From Hyphomicrobiaceae bacterium (GTDB taxonomy: Bacteria > Pseudomonadota > Alphaproteobacteria > Rhizobiales > Devosiaceae): a stretch of 64,000 bases of DNA. The notes below the pieces were generated by a model. It made no database searches and was not told the DNA's origin. It worked only from the letters and a program-made list of their open reading frames with translations. The stretch spans positions 124,001 through 188,000 of the forward strand of contig JACKJG010000003.1 in NCBI GenBank assembly GCA_020638065.1, read 5' to 3'. Both the position numbers and the translations under genes were made by a program. Of the stretch, positions 25,606 to 34,497 are shown piece by piece; within the stretch, counting starts at the first letter, position 1; every line of letters begins with the position of its first letter.

Positions 25606-26127
25606 ATGTTCACGGGACCGGATAATCAGGGATCACGAGTCCATATCCTCGACAAGGAGCGCCTGGCGCGACTGAAGGGGGCAAACGATAACCGCTCGGA
25701 CCAATACGCTCTTGACGACGTACGCACCGTTACCATGCGCCGCACGCTCGAAAAGAGCGGCGTCGAGGTCAAGGTCAAGGTTCCGGTCACCGAGTTTACT
25801 GCGGTCGCGGTTTCGACCCGCATCTCGGAAGACGGCATTCTGACCAGCGCCATCCATCTGATCCATCCGGATGAGGACTTCAATTATCTGGTCTTTGAAG
25901 AGACCGGCAACGACAACGTCGTAGCCGAATGGCAGAACTGGGGCCGCAAGCTGCGCCTGCCCCTCTACATTCGCGCCGGTGACGGCCAGCTCATGCCCTA
26001 TTCACAGCAGGTCGATGGTGTGCTTCTGGGCGAAGTCAGCGCCCGGCGCAAAACACTGGCCGGTGCCAATCGCCGCCCGCGGTTCCTGAACCGCCGCAAA
26101 CCCGGCGATCTGACCCAGATCGGCTAA
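25606..26127 (+). CDS. DUF6101 family protein
   Basis: A 173-residue soluble protein without signal peptide or membrane segment. The central part is beta-rich (EVKVKVPVTEFTAVAVST), then LIHPDEDFNYLVFEE and a tryptophan-containing WQNWGRKLRLPLYIR; the C-terminus is basic (RRPRFLNRRKP). This matches my recollection of a Rhizobiales family found next to ubiA, as here. The function is unknown. A GTGAGG ribosome binding site precedes ATG 25606. It converges with ubiA, and the two stop codons overlap by four bases. Confidence 0.75.
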   Translation: MFTGPDNQGSRVHILDKERLARLKGANDNRSDQYALDDVRTVTMRRTLEKSGVEVKVKVPVTEFTAVAVSTRISEDGILTSAIHLIHPDEDFNYLVFEETGNDNVVAEWQNWGRKLRLPLYIRAGDGQLMPYSQQVDGVLLGEVSARRKTLAGANRRPRFLNRRKPGDLTQIG

Positions 26128-27062
26128 AACCGCGAATCCAGATAAAGCGCAATCGTCAGGGCCAACCCCACATAATGGTTGGCCTTGAACCTTTTGAGGC
26201 AGTTCGAAGGTGACGACATATCGAGCGTCACCACCTGCCAGACCAGGATCAGTCCGGCCGGAACAGCCGCAACCAGATAAAGCCAGCGCGCCTGTGCGGC
26301 CCAACCCGCCCAGAGCCAGAGCGCGAACGCCGCCGCATAGAACAATGCCGTGAAGATGCGGGCACGTTCACCGAACAACAGGGCGGTCGATTTCACGCCG
26401 ACCAGTGCATCGTCTTCCTTGTCCTGCAGCGCGTAGATCGTGTCATATCCGATTACCCAAAGGATCGTGCCGAGATAAAGAATGTAGGCAGGGTAGTGCA
26501 GGGTGCCGAACTGGTTGGCCCAGCCCATAAGCGCACCCCAGGAAAACGCGAGGCCGAGGAAAAGCTGCGGCCACCAGGTGATCCGCTTCATGAACGGATA
26601 GATCGCAACCAGCAGAAGCGATGCGATTCCCAACCAGATGGCGAAAGGTGACAGTTGAAGCAGGACAACAAGGCCGATCAGGCTTTGAATGACCAGCCAG
26701 ATTGCCGCCTTGCGCCGCGAAACCTGACCGCTCGGGATCGGCCGCGAGCGGGTGCGTTCGACTTTGGCGTCAATGTCGACATCGACCAGATCGTTGAAGG
26801 TGCAACCCGCACCCCGCATGGCAATTGCACCGACCAGAAACCAGATGACAAGGCCAAAGTCGAACCCGGTGGCGGGCTGGGCATTGGCCACCACCCCGAC
26901 CGAATAGGCGCATGGCCAGAACAGGAGCCAGAAGCCGATGGGCCGGTCGAGCCGTGACAATCGCAGATAGGGCCGGGTCCATGCCGGCGCCCAATGATCA
27001 ACCCAATTGCCCTTCTGTGCGTCCGCGACGCGGCCCTGATCTGGCATCGAGTCTGATTGCAT
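26124..27062 (-). CDS. ubiA: 4-hydroxybenzoate polyprenyltransferase
   Basis: A 312-residue membrane prenyltransferase with about eight helices. The two aspartate motifs that hold the prenyl diphosphate are present: NDLVDVDIDAKVERTRSRPI in the first half and YDTIYALQDKEDD in the second. It attaches the polyprenyl tail to 4-hydroxybenzoate in ubiquinone synthesis. This supplies the quinone used upstream of the oxidase encoded at 35-40 kb. It is divergent from rsmE with 62 bases between starts. Confidence 0.95.
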   Translation of the reverse strand: MQSDSMPDQGRVADAQKGNWVDHWAPAWTRPYLRLSRLDRPIGFWLLFWPCAYSVGVVANAQPATGFDFGLVIWFLVGAIAMRGAGCTFNDLVDVDIDAKVERTRSRPIPSGQVSRRKAAIWLVIQSLIGLVVLLQLSPFAIWLGIASLLLVAIYPFMKRITWWPQLFLGLAFSWGALMGWANQFGTLHYPAYILYLGTILWVIGYDTIYALQDKEDDALVGVKSTALLFGERARIFTALFYAAAFALWLWAGWAAQARWLYLVAAVPAGLILVWQVVTLDMSSPSNCLKRFKANHYVGLALTIALYLDSRF

Positions 27063-27124
27063 TGACGTAACCCTTTGCTAAAAGCGCGCAAACGCTATCG
27101 GTCCCCGAGGGGAAGTCAACCGCG

Positions 27125-27874
27125 ATGCCGCGTACCCATGCCAAATTGCCGCGCTTGTTCGTCGCCGACGATTTGTTCGACGGCGCAACTTTGTCCTTGG
27201 GCAAGGATCACGCGAACTATGTCGGCAATGTGCTGCGCAAGCGCGAAGGCGGCGAATTGGTGCTCTTCAACGGGCGTCAGGGTGCCTGGCTGGCAAGGCT
27301 CGAAAACGTCACCCGCAAATCTGCAGCGGCCGTGCTTTTCGAACAGATCGCGGCCCAGCCCGAACCCACCGACCTTTGGTATGGATTTGCGCCACTTAAG
27401 TCCGCCCGGCTCGACTACATGGTGCAAAAAGCCACGGAAATGGGTGCTTCGGCCCTGCAGCCGGTCATCACCGAATTCACCCAGGCAGCGCGCATCAATC
27501 TCGATCGGGCCCGCGCCAACGTTGTCGAAGCCGCGGAACAATGCGAGGTTTTGCAGGTTCCCGATGTGCTCGAATCCATCAAACTCCCGGCCCTTCTGGA
27601 GGGCTGGGAAACTGTGCACGCCGACCGGCATCTGGTCTTCGCGGACGAAGCGGCGCCCTCCGCTTCACCTGTGGAAGTGCTGGCGCCGCTTGCCGGAAAC
27701 AGGGTTGGACTTCTGGTCGGGCCCGAAGGCGGCTTTTCGCCGCGCGAGCGCGACATGCTCTTGGCGAAACCCTTCGTGATACCCATCTCCTTGGGGCCGC
27801 GAATCCTGCGGGCGGATACCGCCGCGGTGGCGGCTCTGGCCGTCATGCAATCAATCATCGGTGATTGGCGATAA
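27125..27874 (+). CDS. rsmE: 16S rRNA (uracil1498-N3)-methyltransferase RsmE
   Basis: A 249-residue SPOUT-class methyltransferase. The N-terminal PUA-like domain runs to about residue 75. The C-terminal knot contains VGLLVGPEGGFSPRERDML and ISLGPRILRADTAAVAAL, the SAM-binding trefoil. It methylates U1498 in the mature small subunit. It is followed on the same strand by gshA after 63 bases, an order seen in other Rhizobiales. Confidence 0.95.
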   Translation: MPRTHAKLPRLFVADDLFDGATLSLGKDHANYVGNVLRKREGGELVLFNGRQGAWLARLENVTRKSAAAVLFEQIAAQPEPTDLWYGFAPLKSARLDYMVQKATEMGASALQPVITEFTQAARINLDRARANVVEAAEQCEVLQVPDVLESIKLPALLEGWETVHADRHLVFADEAAPSASPVEVLAPLAGNRVGLLVGPEGGFSPRERDMLLAKPFVIPISLGPRILRADTAAVAALAVMQSIIGDWR

Positions 27875-27937
27875 AAGCATTGCAATTGGTCCGCCACCCG
27901 CTAGTGTCGCCGGCGCTTGCCTGCGCGTCAGTTTGAG

Positions 27938-29326
27938 ATGTCTTCCATGAGTGCGATTTCCGATTCATCCATACCGTCCCCCCTCATCGAGTCGAAAGCC
28001 GATCTGATTGAGGTGCTGGAACGCGGCAACAAGCCAAAAGAAGACTGGCGCATCGGCACCGAGCACGAGAAATTCGTCTTTTACAAAAACGACTTCTCGC
28101 CCGTGCCCTATGAAGGCGAAAACGGCATTCGCGCCATTCTCGAGCAGGTTCAGGCCGAAACCGGCTGGACGCCGTCGCTGGACAACGGCAACATTATCGG
28201 GCTGACCAATCCGGATGGCGGCGGCGCCATATCGCTTGAGCCCGGCGGCCAGTTCGAGCTGAGCGGAGCGCCGCTCGAAAATCTGCATCAGACCTGCTCT
28301 GAAACCTACAAACATCTGCGCATGCTCGAAGCGATCGCAGAGCCCATGGGGATTGGCTTTCTCGGCGTCGGTGTCTCGCCGACATGGGCACTCAGCGATA
28401 TCGAACCGATGCCCAAAAGCCGTTACGGCATCATGGCTCCCTATATGGAACAGGTTGGAAGCCTCGGTACGACCATGATGTTCCGGTCGTCGACAGTGCA
28501 GGTCAATCTCGACTTCGCCTCCGAGGCGGACATGGTCAAGAAACTGCGCGTTTCGCTGGCTTTGCAGCCGATCGCTTCGGCGCTGTTCGCCAATTCGCCA
28601 TTCTTGGAAGGCCGCCCGAACGGCTATCTGTCGTTCCGTTCTGAAGTCTGGCGCAAAACCGACGCGGATCGCACTGGCATGCTGCCCTTTGCCTTTGAAG
28701 ATGGCATGGGCTTTGAACGCTATGTCGACTATGCCCTCGACGTGCCCATGTATTTCATCGTCCGCAACGGCAAATACATCAATTGCGCCGGGCAGAGTTT
28801 CCGCGATTTCCTCAAGGGCGAATTGCCGGCCGCGCCGGGCGAAAAACCGACCATCCGCGATTGGGAGGATCACCTTTCAACCATCTTCCCCGAGGTGCGG
28901 CTGAAGCAGTTCCTGGAAATGCGCGGTGCCGATTGCGGTCCCTGGCGCGAAATCTGCGCCCTGCCGGCGTTCTGGACCGGGCTGCTCTACGACCAGAACG
29001 CGCTCGATGCAGCCTGGGATCTGGTTAAGGACTGGACGGAAGATGAGCGGCAGAACCTGCGCGACGACGTGCCGAAACAGGCGCTGCACACGGTTTTCCG
29101 CAACACCAACGTCCAGGAAATAGCTCGCGAAGTGCTCGATCTTTCCGCCGCGGGCCTCAAGGCGCGCAACATCCTGAGTTGGGAAAGCCTCGACGAGCAG
29201 CAATATATTGCGCCGCTGCAGAAGATCGTCGAAACCGGCCAGACCCGTGCCGAATGGCTGCTTGAATTGTATGACGGCCGCTGGCACGGCGACATCGACA
29301 ATATCTACCGCGAACTGGCGTATTGA
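27938..29326 (+). CDS. gshA: Glutamate-cysteine ligase, plant/proteobacterial class
   Basis: A 462-residue enzyme of the GCS2 type, not the enteric type. It catalyses the first step of glutathione synthesis, joining glutamate to cysteine with ATP. Family markers include WRIGTEHEKFVF near the N-terminus, GGAISLEPGGQFELSGAP, and MFRSSTVQVNLDFASE in the centre. ATG 27938 and ATG 27947 are both plausible starts, and no strong ribosome binding site separates them. The partner gshB is not in the window. Confidence 0.95.
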   Translation: MSSMSAISDSSIPSPLIESKADLIEVLERGNKPKEDWRIGTEHEKFVFYKNDFSPVPYEGENGIRAILEQVQAETGWTPSLDNGNIIGLTNPDGGGAISLEPGGQFELSGAPLENLHQTCSETYKHLRMLEAIAEPMGIGFLGVGVSPTWALSDIEPMPKSRYGIMAPYMEQVGSLGTTMMFRSSTVQVNLDFASEADMVKKLRVSLALQPIASALFANSPFLEGRPNGYLSFRSEVWRKTDADRTGMLPFAFEDGMGFERYVDYALDVPMYFIVRNGKYINCAGQSFRDFLKGELPAAPGEKPTIRDWEDHLSTIFPEVRLKQFLEMRGADCGPWREICALPAFWTGLLYDQNALDAAWDLVKDWTEDERQNLRDDVPKQALHTVFRNTNVQEIAREVLDLSAAGLKARNILSWESLDEQQYIAPLQKIVETGQTRAEWLLELYDGRWHGDIDNIYRELAY

Positions 29327-29348
29327 AATCCATCACTCAACATCGTCA

Positions 29349-29369
29349 CCACCCGGCACATCCGGGTGG
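29349..29369 (+). terminator. Hairpin after gshA, possible terminator
   Basis: CCACCCGG and CCGGGTGG form a perfect eight-pair stem with a CACAT loop, 22 bases beyond the gshA stop. The following CCAAGTATTAAA has no clean T run, so termination is plausible but not certain. The rest of the interval to 29498 shows nothing else clear. Confidence 0.45.
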
Positions 29370-29498
29370 CCAAGTATTAAACCCTGTGACGTCCGGGGGT
29401 TGCGCTGCGGCAGATGACGGGTGCTGGACTACCCGCATGAAGCCGGAAGTGACGGAAAGTCTGACCGTTGCGATTGGCCCGGGACGCACGCCCGGAAG

Positions 29499-30413
29499 CT
29501 ATTCCGCCGCCTGCAGATGCTGCTGCAGCTTGCCCTGAAACAGCGGATCGTAGCCGTCAAGATTTCCCAGTGACGCGACAATATGGTCTGCCAGTGCATC
29601 GTAGATGCCGCCATAGGCGTGGCTGGCCCGCAGGATGGCGATCTGAGCGTCGGGCAGGGGCGGCAAGCCTTCCTTTTTGCCCAATGTTCTGAGGCCGGGA
29701 CGCATGGCGCTTTCCGGCAACCAACCCACGGCCAGATCAGAACCCACCGCGCTGGAAATGGCGGTTGCATAGGAAGAGGTGTAGGCGATCCGGTAGTCGA
29801 TAGCCTCCCGGGTCAGTGCATCGAGCGCGGACTTACGCCAGCAACAGGTCTGGGGTCCGCAGGCCAGGGGCAGGGGGTCCTGCTTGTAGGCCTCGCCGGT
29901 TTCCGACCCCACCCAGTGCATGCGCTCGGTGCGGAAGTGCTCGCCATATTCGTCGTTGGTGCCCTGTGTGAAAACGATCAGGTCGAACTTGCCCGAATGC
30001 ATGCCCTGCAGCAGCGTTTCGGACGACATGCACATCACGTCGACCATGATCTTGGGATTGGTGATCTGGAACTGGGAGAGAATCACCGGCAGAAGCCGGA
30101 CCGCATAATCGTCCGGCACCCCGATTCGAATCGATCCGGCCAGGTCCTCGTTGGAAAACAGGTCGATGATTTCGGCATTGATCCTGAGCATGCGCCGGGC
30201 GCGCGCATAAAGTTCGCTACCCTCGGTCGTCACCGAAATGGAACGCCCGTCGCGCACGAATAGTGACACGCCCAAGCGCTCCTCGAGCCGTTTGATCTGC
30301 ATGGAAACCGCTGACTGAGTCTTGTTTACCCGCCGTGCGGCCTCGGTAAAACTGCCGCAATCGGCGATGGCGCAAAAGGTCTGCAACTGGTCGAGATCGA
30401 GGGGAACGGCCAT
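29499..30413 (-). CDS. LysR-family transcriptional regulator
   Basis: A 304-residue regulator. Residues 1-65 form the winged helix-turn-helix (LDQLQTFCAIADCGSFTEAARRVNKTQSAVSMQIKRLEE begins it); the rest is the two-lobed effector domain, starting near SIRIGVPDDYAVRLLP. Three cysteines lie close together (CGPQTCCWR), which might allow redox sensing. It is divergent from a DUF1127 gene, an arrangement that resembles VtlR/LsrB-type regulators of Rhizobiales, some of which control DUF1127 genes. That comparison is an inference. The effector is unknown. Confidence 0.9.
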   Translation of the reverse strand: MAVPLDLDQLQTFCAIADCGSFTEAARRVNKTQSAVSMQIKRLEERLGVSLFVRDGRSISVTTEGSELYARARRMLRINAEIIDLFSNEDLAGSIRIGVPDDYAVRLLPVILSQFQITNPKIMVDVMCMSSETLLQGMHSGKFDLIVFTQGTNDEYGEHFRTERMHWVGSETGEAYKQDPLPLACGPQTCCWRKSALDALTREAIDYRIAYTSSYATAISSAVGSDLAVGWLPESAMRPGLRTLGKKEGLPPLPDAQIAILRASHAYGGIYDALADHIVASLGNLDGYDPLFQGKLQQHLQAAE

Positions 30414-30460
30414 GATCGAGTTCCATCACACAATTTGATAACCACGATTAAATCTATTTG

Positions 30461-30490
30461 TTGGACTGATGGAAAGCAAGTACCTATATG
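30461..30490 (+). promoter_or_regulatory. Putative promoter of the DUF1127 gene
   Basis: TTGGAC at 30461-30466, an 18-base spacer, and TATATG at 30485-30490. The transcript would begin near 30497, giving a leader of about 45 bases. LysR-type sites should also lie in the 30414-30541 interval. Confidence 0.5.
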
Positions 30491-30505
30491 CATCCATAGA
30501 ATTCA

Positions 30506-30523
30506 AGCACACGCCCCTGTGCT
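30506..30523. promoter_or_regulatory. Inverted repeat in the DUF1127 leader
   Basis: AGCACA, six bases, TGTGCT: perfect six-base arms. It lies just after the predicted transcription start and directly before the GGAG ribosome binding site (30532-30535), so it could be an operator or a leader hairpin affecting translation. Confidence 0.45.
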
Positions 30524-30541
30524 GATCGTATGGAGTCCAAA

Positions 30542-30742
30542 ATGAGCCTGTTTTCTTCCCTCAGCCATCTTTATTCGTCCTGGGCCGACAGCCGTGCCCT
30601 CGAAAAGCTGGATGCAGACCGTCTGAACGACCTCGGCCTCAACGCTTTCGATATCTACGAGAGCCGCCGTCTTTTCGGTCAAAACCGTGCCGCGTTCCTC
30701 GACGCTCGCCGTACCGAACGCGCCTTCAGCTGGCTGCGCTAA
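30542..30742 (+). CDS. DUF1127 small protein
   Basis: A 66-residue basic protein. The C-terminal half, ALEKLDADRLNDLGLNAFDI, is the DUF1127 helix pair, followed by an Arg-rich tail. Members in Rhizobiales are often Arg-rich and some have been linked to phosphate, fucose or small-RNA control. I chose ATG 30542 since GGAG lies seven bases upstream; an ATG at 30530 would add four residues. A strong terminator follows. It is divergent from the LysR gene, which is the obvious candidate regulator. Confidence 0.85.
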   Translation: MSLFSSLSHLYSSWADSRALEKLDADRLNDLGLNAFDIYESRRLFGQNRAAFLDARRTERAFSWLR

Positions 30743-30805
30743 ATCCCTTGCGGCGGGGGTGTGCCGGATTTCCGGACAACGTGCCGTTTCTAACCTGTTG
30801 ACACT

Positions 30806-30830
30806 GGGCCGGTTCTTGCCGGCCCTTTTT
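30806..30830 (+). terminator. Rho-independent terminator of the DUF1127 gene
   Basis: GGGCCGG, loop TTCTTG, CCGGCCC, then TTTTT. This is a textbook intrinsic terminator 63 bases after the stop codon. Confidence 0.9.
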
Positions 30831-30849
30831 CGTTGGAGCGTTGCTCAAA

Positions 30850-30880
30850 AGAACGGCCCGGAATTCCGGGCCGCCTTTTT
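30850..30880. terminator. Bidirectional terminator
   Basis: CGGCCCGG, loop AATT, CCGGGCCG, followed on the plus strand by CC and five T. On the minus strand the same stem is followed by TTCTTTTG, so it can also end the ABC-transporter transcript whose last gene stops at 30902. Confidence 0.85.
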
Positions 30881-30901
30881 GTGACGCAGATTGCATGCCG
30901 A

Positions 30902-31861
30902 TCAGAACGGCGTGCCTTCGTAATCGAACTCGGACGCATTCTCAGGAGTGATCAGCGTCGAATCGATGATGTAGCGGCCATTGATCTGTAGTCCCGCCAT
31001 GTATTTCAGTGCCGTGACTTCGATGGCCGTCCCGATCATCGCCGGGTTGTAGCTGACATCGACCGGCACGTGCGGGTCGCCGGCTTCGACCATCTTGATG
31101 ACCTGGTTCATGCCGGCACCGCCGACGGCCCACATTTCGTCTTCACGTCCGGCTTCCTTGAGCGCCTTCAGAACGCCGACCAGAATGTCGTCGTCCTGTG
31201 CCCAGACCGCGTCGATATGATCGTACTTGGTCAGGAAGTCCTGCATGACCTTGTAACCATCGTCGCGATTCCAGTTGGCGAACTGGTTGTCCAGAACCTC
31301 GATCCCGGTGCCGTCAATTCCGGCCATGAAGGCGTCAAAGCGCTGCTTGTCGATCGGAATCGGCAGACCACGCAGAACCACAATCTTGCCGCCATCAGGC
31401 ATCCGTTCCTTGAAATACTCGGCGGTAACCGCACCAAGGCCCGGATTGTCGCCGGCCACATAGAGGTCCTCGATACCCGACTGGCTGAGCTCACGGTCCA
31501 CCACGGTTACCCAGACGCCGGCATCCTTGACCTTCTTGATCGAAGCCGTCATCGCGTCCGGATCGCCGGGAAGAATGACCAGAGCGTCAATGCCGCGGGT
31601 GGTCACCATGTCTTCGAGATCAGCCGCCTGCTTTGTCGAGTCCGGAGCGGACTGCAGGACGAAATTGAGGTTCGGATAGGTCGAGCTCAGCCGCTCGACA
31701 GCTTTCTGGGCGAAAAAGTTGACGCCGCCCGTCCAGCCATGGTCCGCGGTCGGCACCGAAACGCCGATCGTATAGGTCATGTCTTGCGCGACGACGGCGC
31801 CCGTCATCCCGACGCCTGTCGCGACCACGGCCGCTACGGCAAATGATTTGAACATCTTCAT
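30902..31861 (-). CDS. Sugar-type ABC transporter, periplasmic binding protein
   Basis: A 319-residue periplasmic-binding protein of the ribose/galactose (peripla_BP_4) type. Residues 1-26 are a signal peptide cut after VVAQ. The mature protein starts DMTYTIGVSVPTADHGW, with typical ligand-contact phrases VVDRELS and GGAGMNQVIK. The start is ATG 31861, with AGGAGG nine bases upstream. It captures a small sugar or polyol in the periplasm and passes it to the permease encoded just upstream. The specific ligand cannot be deduced. It is the last gene of the operon, 49 bases after the permease. Confidence 0.9.
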   Translation of the reverse strand: MKMFKSFAVAAVVATGVGMTGAVVAQDMTYTIGVSVPTADHGWTGGVNFFAQKAVERLSSTYPNLNFVLQSAPDSTKQAADLEDMVTTRGIDALVILPGDPDAMTASIKKVKDAGVWVTVVDRELSQSGIEDLYVAGDNPGLGAVTAEYFKERMPDGGKIVVLRGLPIPIDKQRFDAFMAGIDGTGIEVLDNQFANWNRDDGYKVMQDFLTKYDHIDAVWAQDDDILVGVLKALKEAGREDEMWAVGGAGMNQVIKMVEAGDPHVPVDVSYNPAMIGTAIEVTALKYMAGLQINGRYIIDSTLITPENASEFDYEGTPF

Positions 31862-31910
31862 GTTCTGCTTCCTCCTTTTGTGCTCCATTCGGAGCGGTGA
31901 ATACTGGCCG

Positions 31911-32906
31911 TCAGCTTGTGCGCCGCGACCGCTGCAACAGAACGGCGATAATGATAATCGCGCCCTGGAACGCCTGGTTGAGATAGGGGCTGATCAGGTT
32001 CTGCAGGTTCAGAATGTTGCCGATCAGCTCAAGAATGATCACGCCGACCACCGTGCCCCAGATGCGGCCGAACCCGCCCTTGAGCATCGTGCCGCCGATG
32101 ATCACCGCGGCAATCGCCTGCAATTCCCAAAGCACGGCAGTCGAACTGTTGGCAGAACCGAATTTGGGCACGTAGAGCGCCGCAGCGACCCCGATGAGAA
32201 ATCCCTGAAGCACATAGGTCAGGAACCGGACCCGATCGACCTTGATGGCCGAATAACGGGCAACCTGTTCGTTCGAGCCGATGGCCGCCGCATGCCGCCC
32301 GAAGCGCGTGCGGCGCATGATGATTTCACCGGCAATGGCCACCACCGCAAAGACGATGATCGGCACCGGCACGCCAAGAATGTCGCCGGTATAGACCGGC
32401 TCGTAGACACCGCTGACGGTGAAATCGAGGTTCAGAGTGCCGCCATTGGCCAGAAACGTGATCAGCGCCCGGAAAATGCCGAGCGAGCCCAGCGTCACGA
32501 TGAAGGGTTCGATACGCCCTGCCGTCACCAATAGTCCGTTGAAGGCACCACCCAGCGAGCCGATGGCGAGACCGGCCAGAATGCCGACGACGATTGTCGG
32601 CCACCCGCCACCGAGCGAAGGCACCAGACCATTGATGATGATGATCATCATTCCCGCGACAAAAGCCGCCATCGAACCGACCGAAAGATCGAGACCCCCG
32701 GAGGTAATGACGAAGGTGGCGCCAACAGCGATGATGCCGATGAACGATGCGCGCGCCACGACATTTGCAATATTCGTGTAGCTCAGGAAATTGCCGTTAA
32801 GCGAGGCGCCGAGCACGATCAGCAGTGCCAGAGCCAACAGGGGACCGAGCACCGAATAGCTGATCCGAAATCCGCTCCTGGGCTTGTCTGCACCATCAGC
32901 ACTCAT
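31911..32906 (-). CDS. Sugar-type ABC transporter permease
   Basis: A 331-residue inner-membrane protein of the RbsC type with about nine to ten helices. Markers are TSGGLDLSVGSMAAFVAG near the N-terminus and the cytoplasmic coupling segment MRRTRFGRHAAAIGSNEQVARYSAIKV. It forms the channel of the importer, probably as a homodimer since only one permease gene is present. ATG 32906 overlaps the upstream ATPase stop as ATGA, so translation is coupled. Confidence 0.92.
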   Translation of the reverse strand: MSADGADKPRSGFRISYSVLGPLLALALLIVLGASLNGNFLSYTNIANVVARASFIGIIAVGATFVITSGGLDLSVGSMAAFVAGMMIIIINGLVPSLGGGWPTIVVGILAGLAIGSLGGAFNGLLVTAGRIEPFIVTLGSLGIFRALITFLANGGTLNLDFTVSGVYEPVYTGDILGVPVPIIVFAVVAIAGEIIMRRTRFGRHAAAIGSNEQVARYSAIKVDRVRFLTYVLQGFLIGVAAALYVPKFGSANSSTAVLWELQAIAAVIIGGTMLKGGFGRIWGTVVGVIILELIGNILNLQNLISPYLNQAFQGAIIIIAVLLQRSRRTS

Positions 32907-34408
32907 GCAACCTTGTCCCCTTCGATCCCGACTGCCAGCCGGACGATGTTTTCCTCGGTAATGTCTCTGCCGGTCAGTTCTCCGGTCAGCCGCCCCGCAC
33001 GCATGACCACGACCCGGTGGCAAAGTCCGATGACCTCCGCCATTTCGGACGACACGACGATGATGCTCTTGCCGGCCTGGGCCAGCGCATTGATGAACTC
33101 GTAGATCTGCTGCTTGGTGCCGATATCGATGCCGCGCGTCGGCTCGTCGACGATCACGATGTCGGGCTCGACCAGCATGGTTTTGGCGAGCAGCAGTTTC
33201 TGCTGATTGCCGCCGGAAAGATTGGACACCTTGACCTGCCGGTTCGGGGCGCGAATGTCGAATTCCTCGATTGACTTGTCGAGCGCCCGGTCTTCGGCGC
33301 GTTCGTCGATGAAGAGGTTCACGAACCGGTCGAGCCCCAGAAGCGTCACGTTCGGACGCATTTGCTTGTCCACCAGAAGGCCGTGACCCTTTCGGTCTTC
33401 GGTCAGATAGGCGAGCCCGAGATGCGAGGCATCCTTGAGGGAGCGGATGTCGACGGCCTTGCCGCCAACTTCGATATGGCCGCTGGCATGGCGCAGCCCG
33501 ACGATGCCTTCCATCAGTTCGGTTCGGCCGGCGCCCACAAGCCCCGCAAATCCGAGAATTTCGCCACGCCGCAAGTGAAATTCGGCGCCTTCGACATATC
33601 CGGGCACATTGAAACCGGTCACGGAAAGTGCTTCCGCACTGTCTTCATGTGCGGATTTTTGCGGAAACAGGTCGGAAACGTCCCGCCCCACCATCTGGGT
33701 CGCCATCTGATCGACCGTGAACTCGCTTGCGGGACCTTCGATCACCTTCGCCCCGTCGCGAAGAATCGTGACATTGTCGGCGATCGCCTTGACCTCTTCG
33801 AGCTTGTGCGACGTGTAGAGGATGGCAACTCCCTGCGCTTTCAGCTTCTCGATCTGTTTGAAAAGAACCTGCGATTCCTTGCTGGTCAGTGCGGCGGTTG
33901 GCTCGTCCATCATCAGAATACGCGCATCGCGCACAAGCGCCTTGGCGATTTCGACCATCTGCTTTTGCGGAACGGAGAGTTCCCGGACCCGCTGCTGCGG
34001 CTCAATATCGGTTTCAAGTTCCCGCAAAAGGGTGCGGGCGCGGGCGCGCATGCCGCGCCAGTCCAGAAACGGTCCGTTGTGCAGCTCCCGGCCGAGAAAG
34101 ATGTTGGCCTCGACTGTCAGCTGTTCCGCGAGGTTGAATTCCTGATGAATGAGGACAATGCCATTCGCTTCCGCCGTAGCGCTGTCCGCCAGCCGGACCT
34201 GCATGCCATCGATCAGAATACTCCCGGACGAAGCAGGCTGATATCCACCCAGGATTTTCATCAGCGTGGACTTGCCGGCGCCATTCTCGCCGATCAGGGC
34301 ATGCACCGAACCCGACCTCAGATTCAGGTCGACATCAAACAGGACCTGAACCGGGCCAAAGCTCTTTGAAATCGATTGCGCGCTCAGGACGAGCGAATCG
34401 GCGTCCAT
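32903..34408 (-). CDS. Sugar-type ABC transporter, double ATP-binding protein
   Basis: A 501-residue protein with two fused nucleotide-binding domains, as in RbsA/MglA. The first has Walker A GENGAGKST and a weak signature (VRELSVPQKQMVEIAKAL) with Walker B ILMMDEPTAAL. The second has a glycine loop with LVGAGRTELMEG, where the Walker A is altered as usual for this family, and signature LSGGNQQKLLLAK with VIVDEPTRGID. It powers import of the ligand. It is first in the operon ATPase-permease-binding protein. Confidence 0.93.
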   Translation of the reverse strand: MDADSLVLSAQSISKSFGPVQVLFDVDLNLRSGSVHALIGENGAGKSTLMKILGGYQPASSGSILIDGMQVRLADSATAEANGIVLIHQEFNLAEQLTVEANIFLGRELHNGPFLDWRGMRARARTLLRELETDIEPQQRVRELSVPQKQMVEIAKALVRDARILMMDEPTAALTSKESQVLFKQIEKLKAQGVAILYTSHKLEEVKAIADNVTILRDGAKVIEGPASEFTVDQMATQMVGRDVSDLFPQKSAHEDSAEALSVTGFNVPGYVEGAEFHLRRGEILGFAGLVGAGRTELMEGIVGLRHASGHIEVGGKAVDIRSLKDASHLGLAYLTEDRKGHGLLVDKQMRPNVTLLGLDRFVNLFIDERAEDRALDKSIEEFDIRAPNRQVKVSNLSGGNQQKLLLAKTMLVEPDIVIVDEPTRGIDIGTKQQIYEFINALAQAGKSIIVVSSEMAEVIGLCHRVVVMRAGRLTGELTGRDITEENIVRLAVGIEGDKVA

Positions 34409-34497
34409 GAATTGCTAGCCCCCTCCCACCTTGGCCAACAAACATCATTGGGTAGTTGGAGCGCAGGTCAACGCCCGCAATCCGATGTTTCTAATCG

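Noticed and set aside
30902..34408. ABC importer as part of a catabolic island
   Set aside because: Only the three transporter genes are present; no kinase, dehydrogenase or isomerase lies beside them, so no pathway can be claimed.
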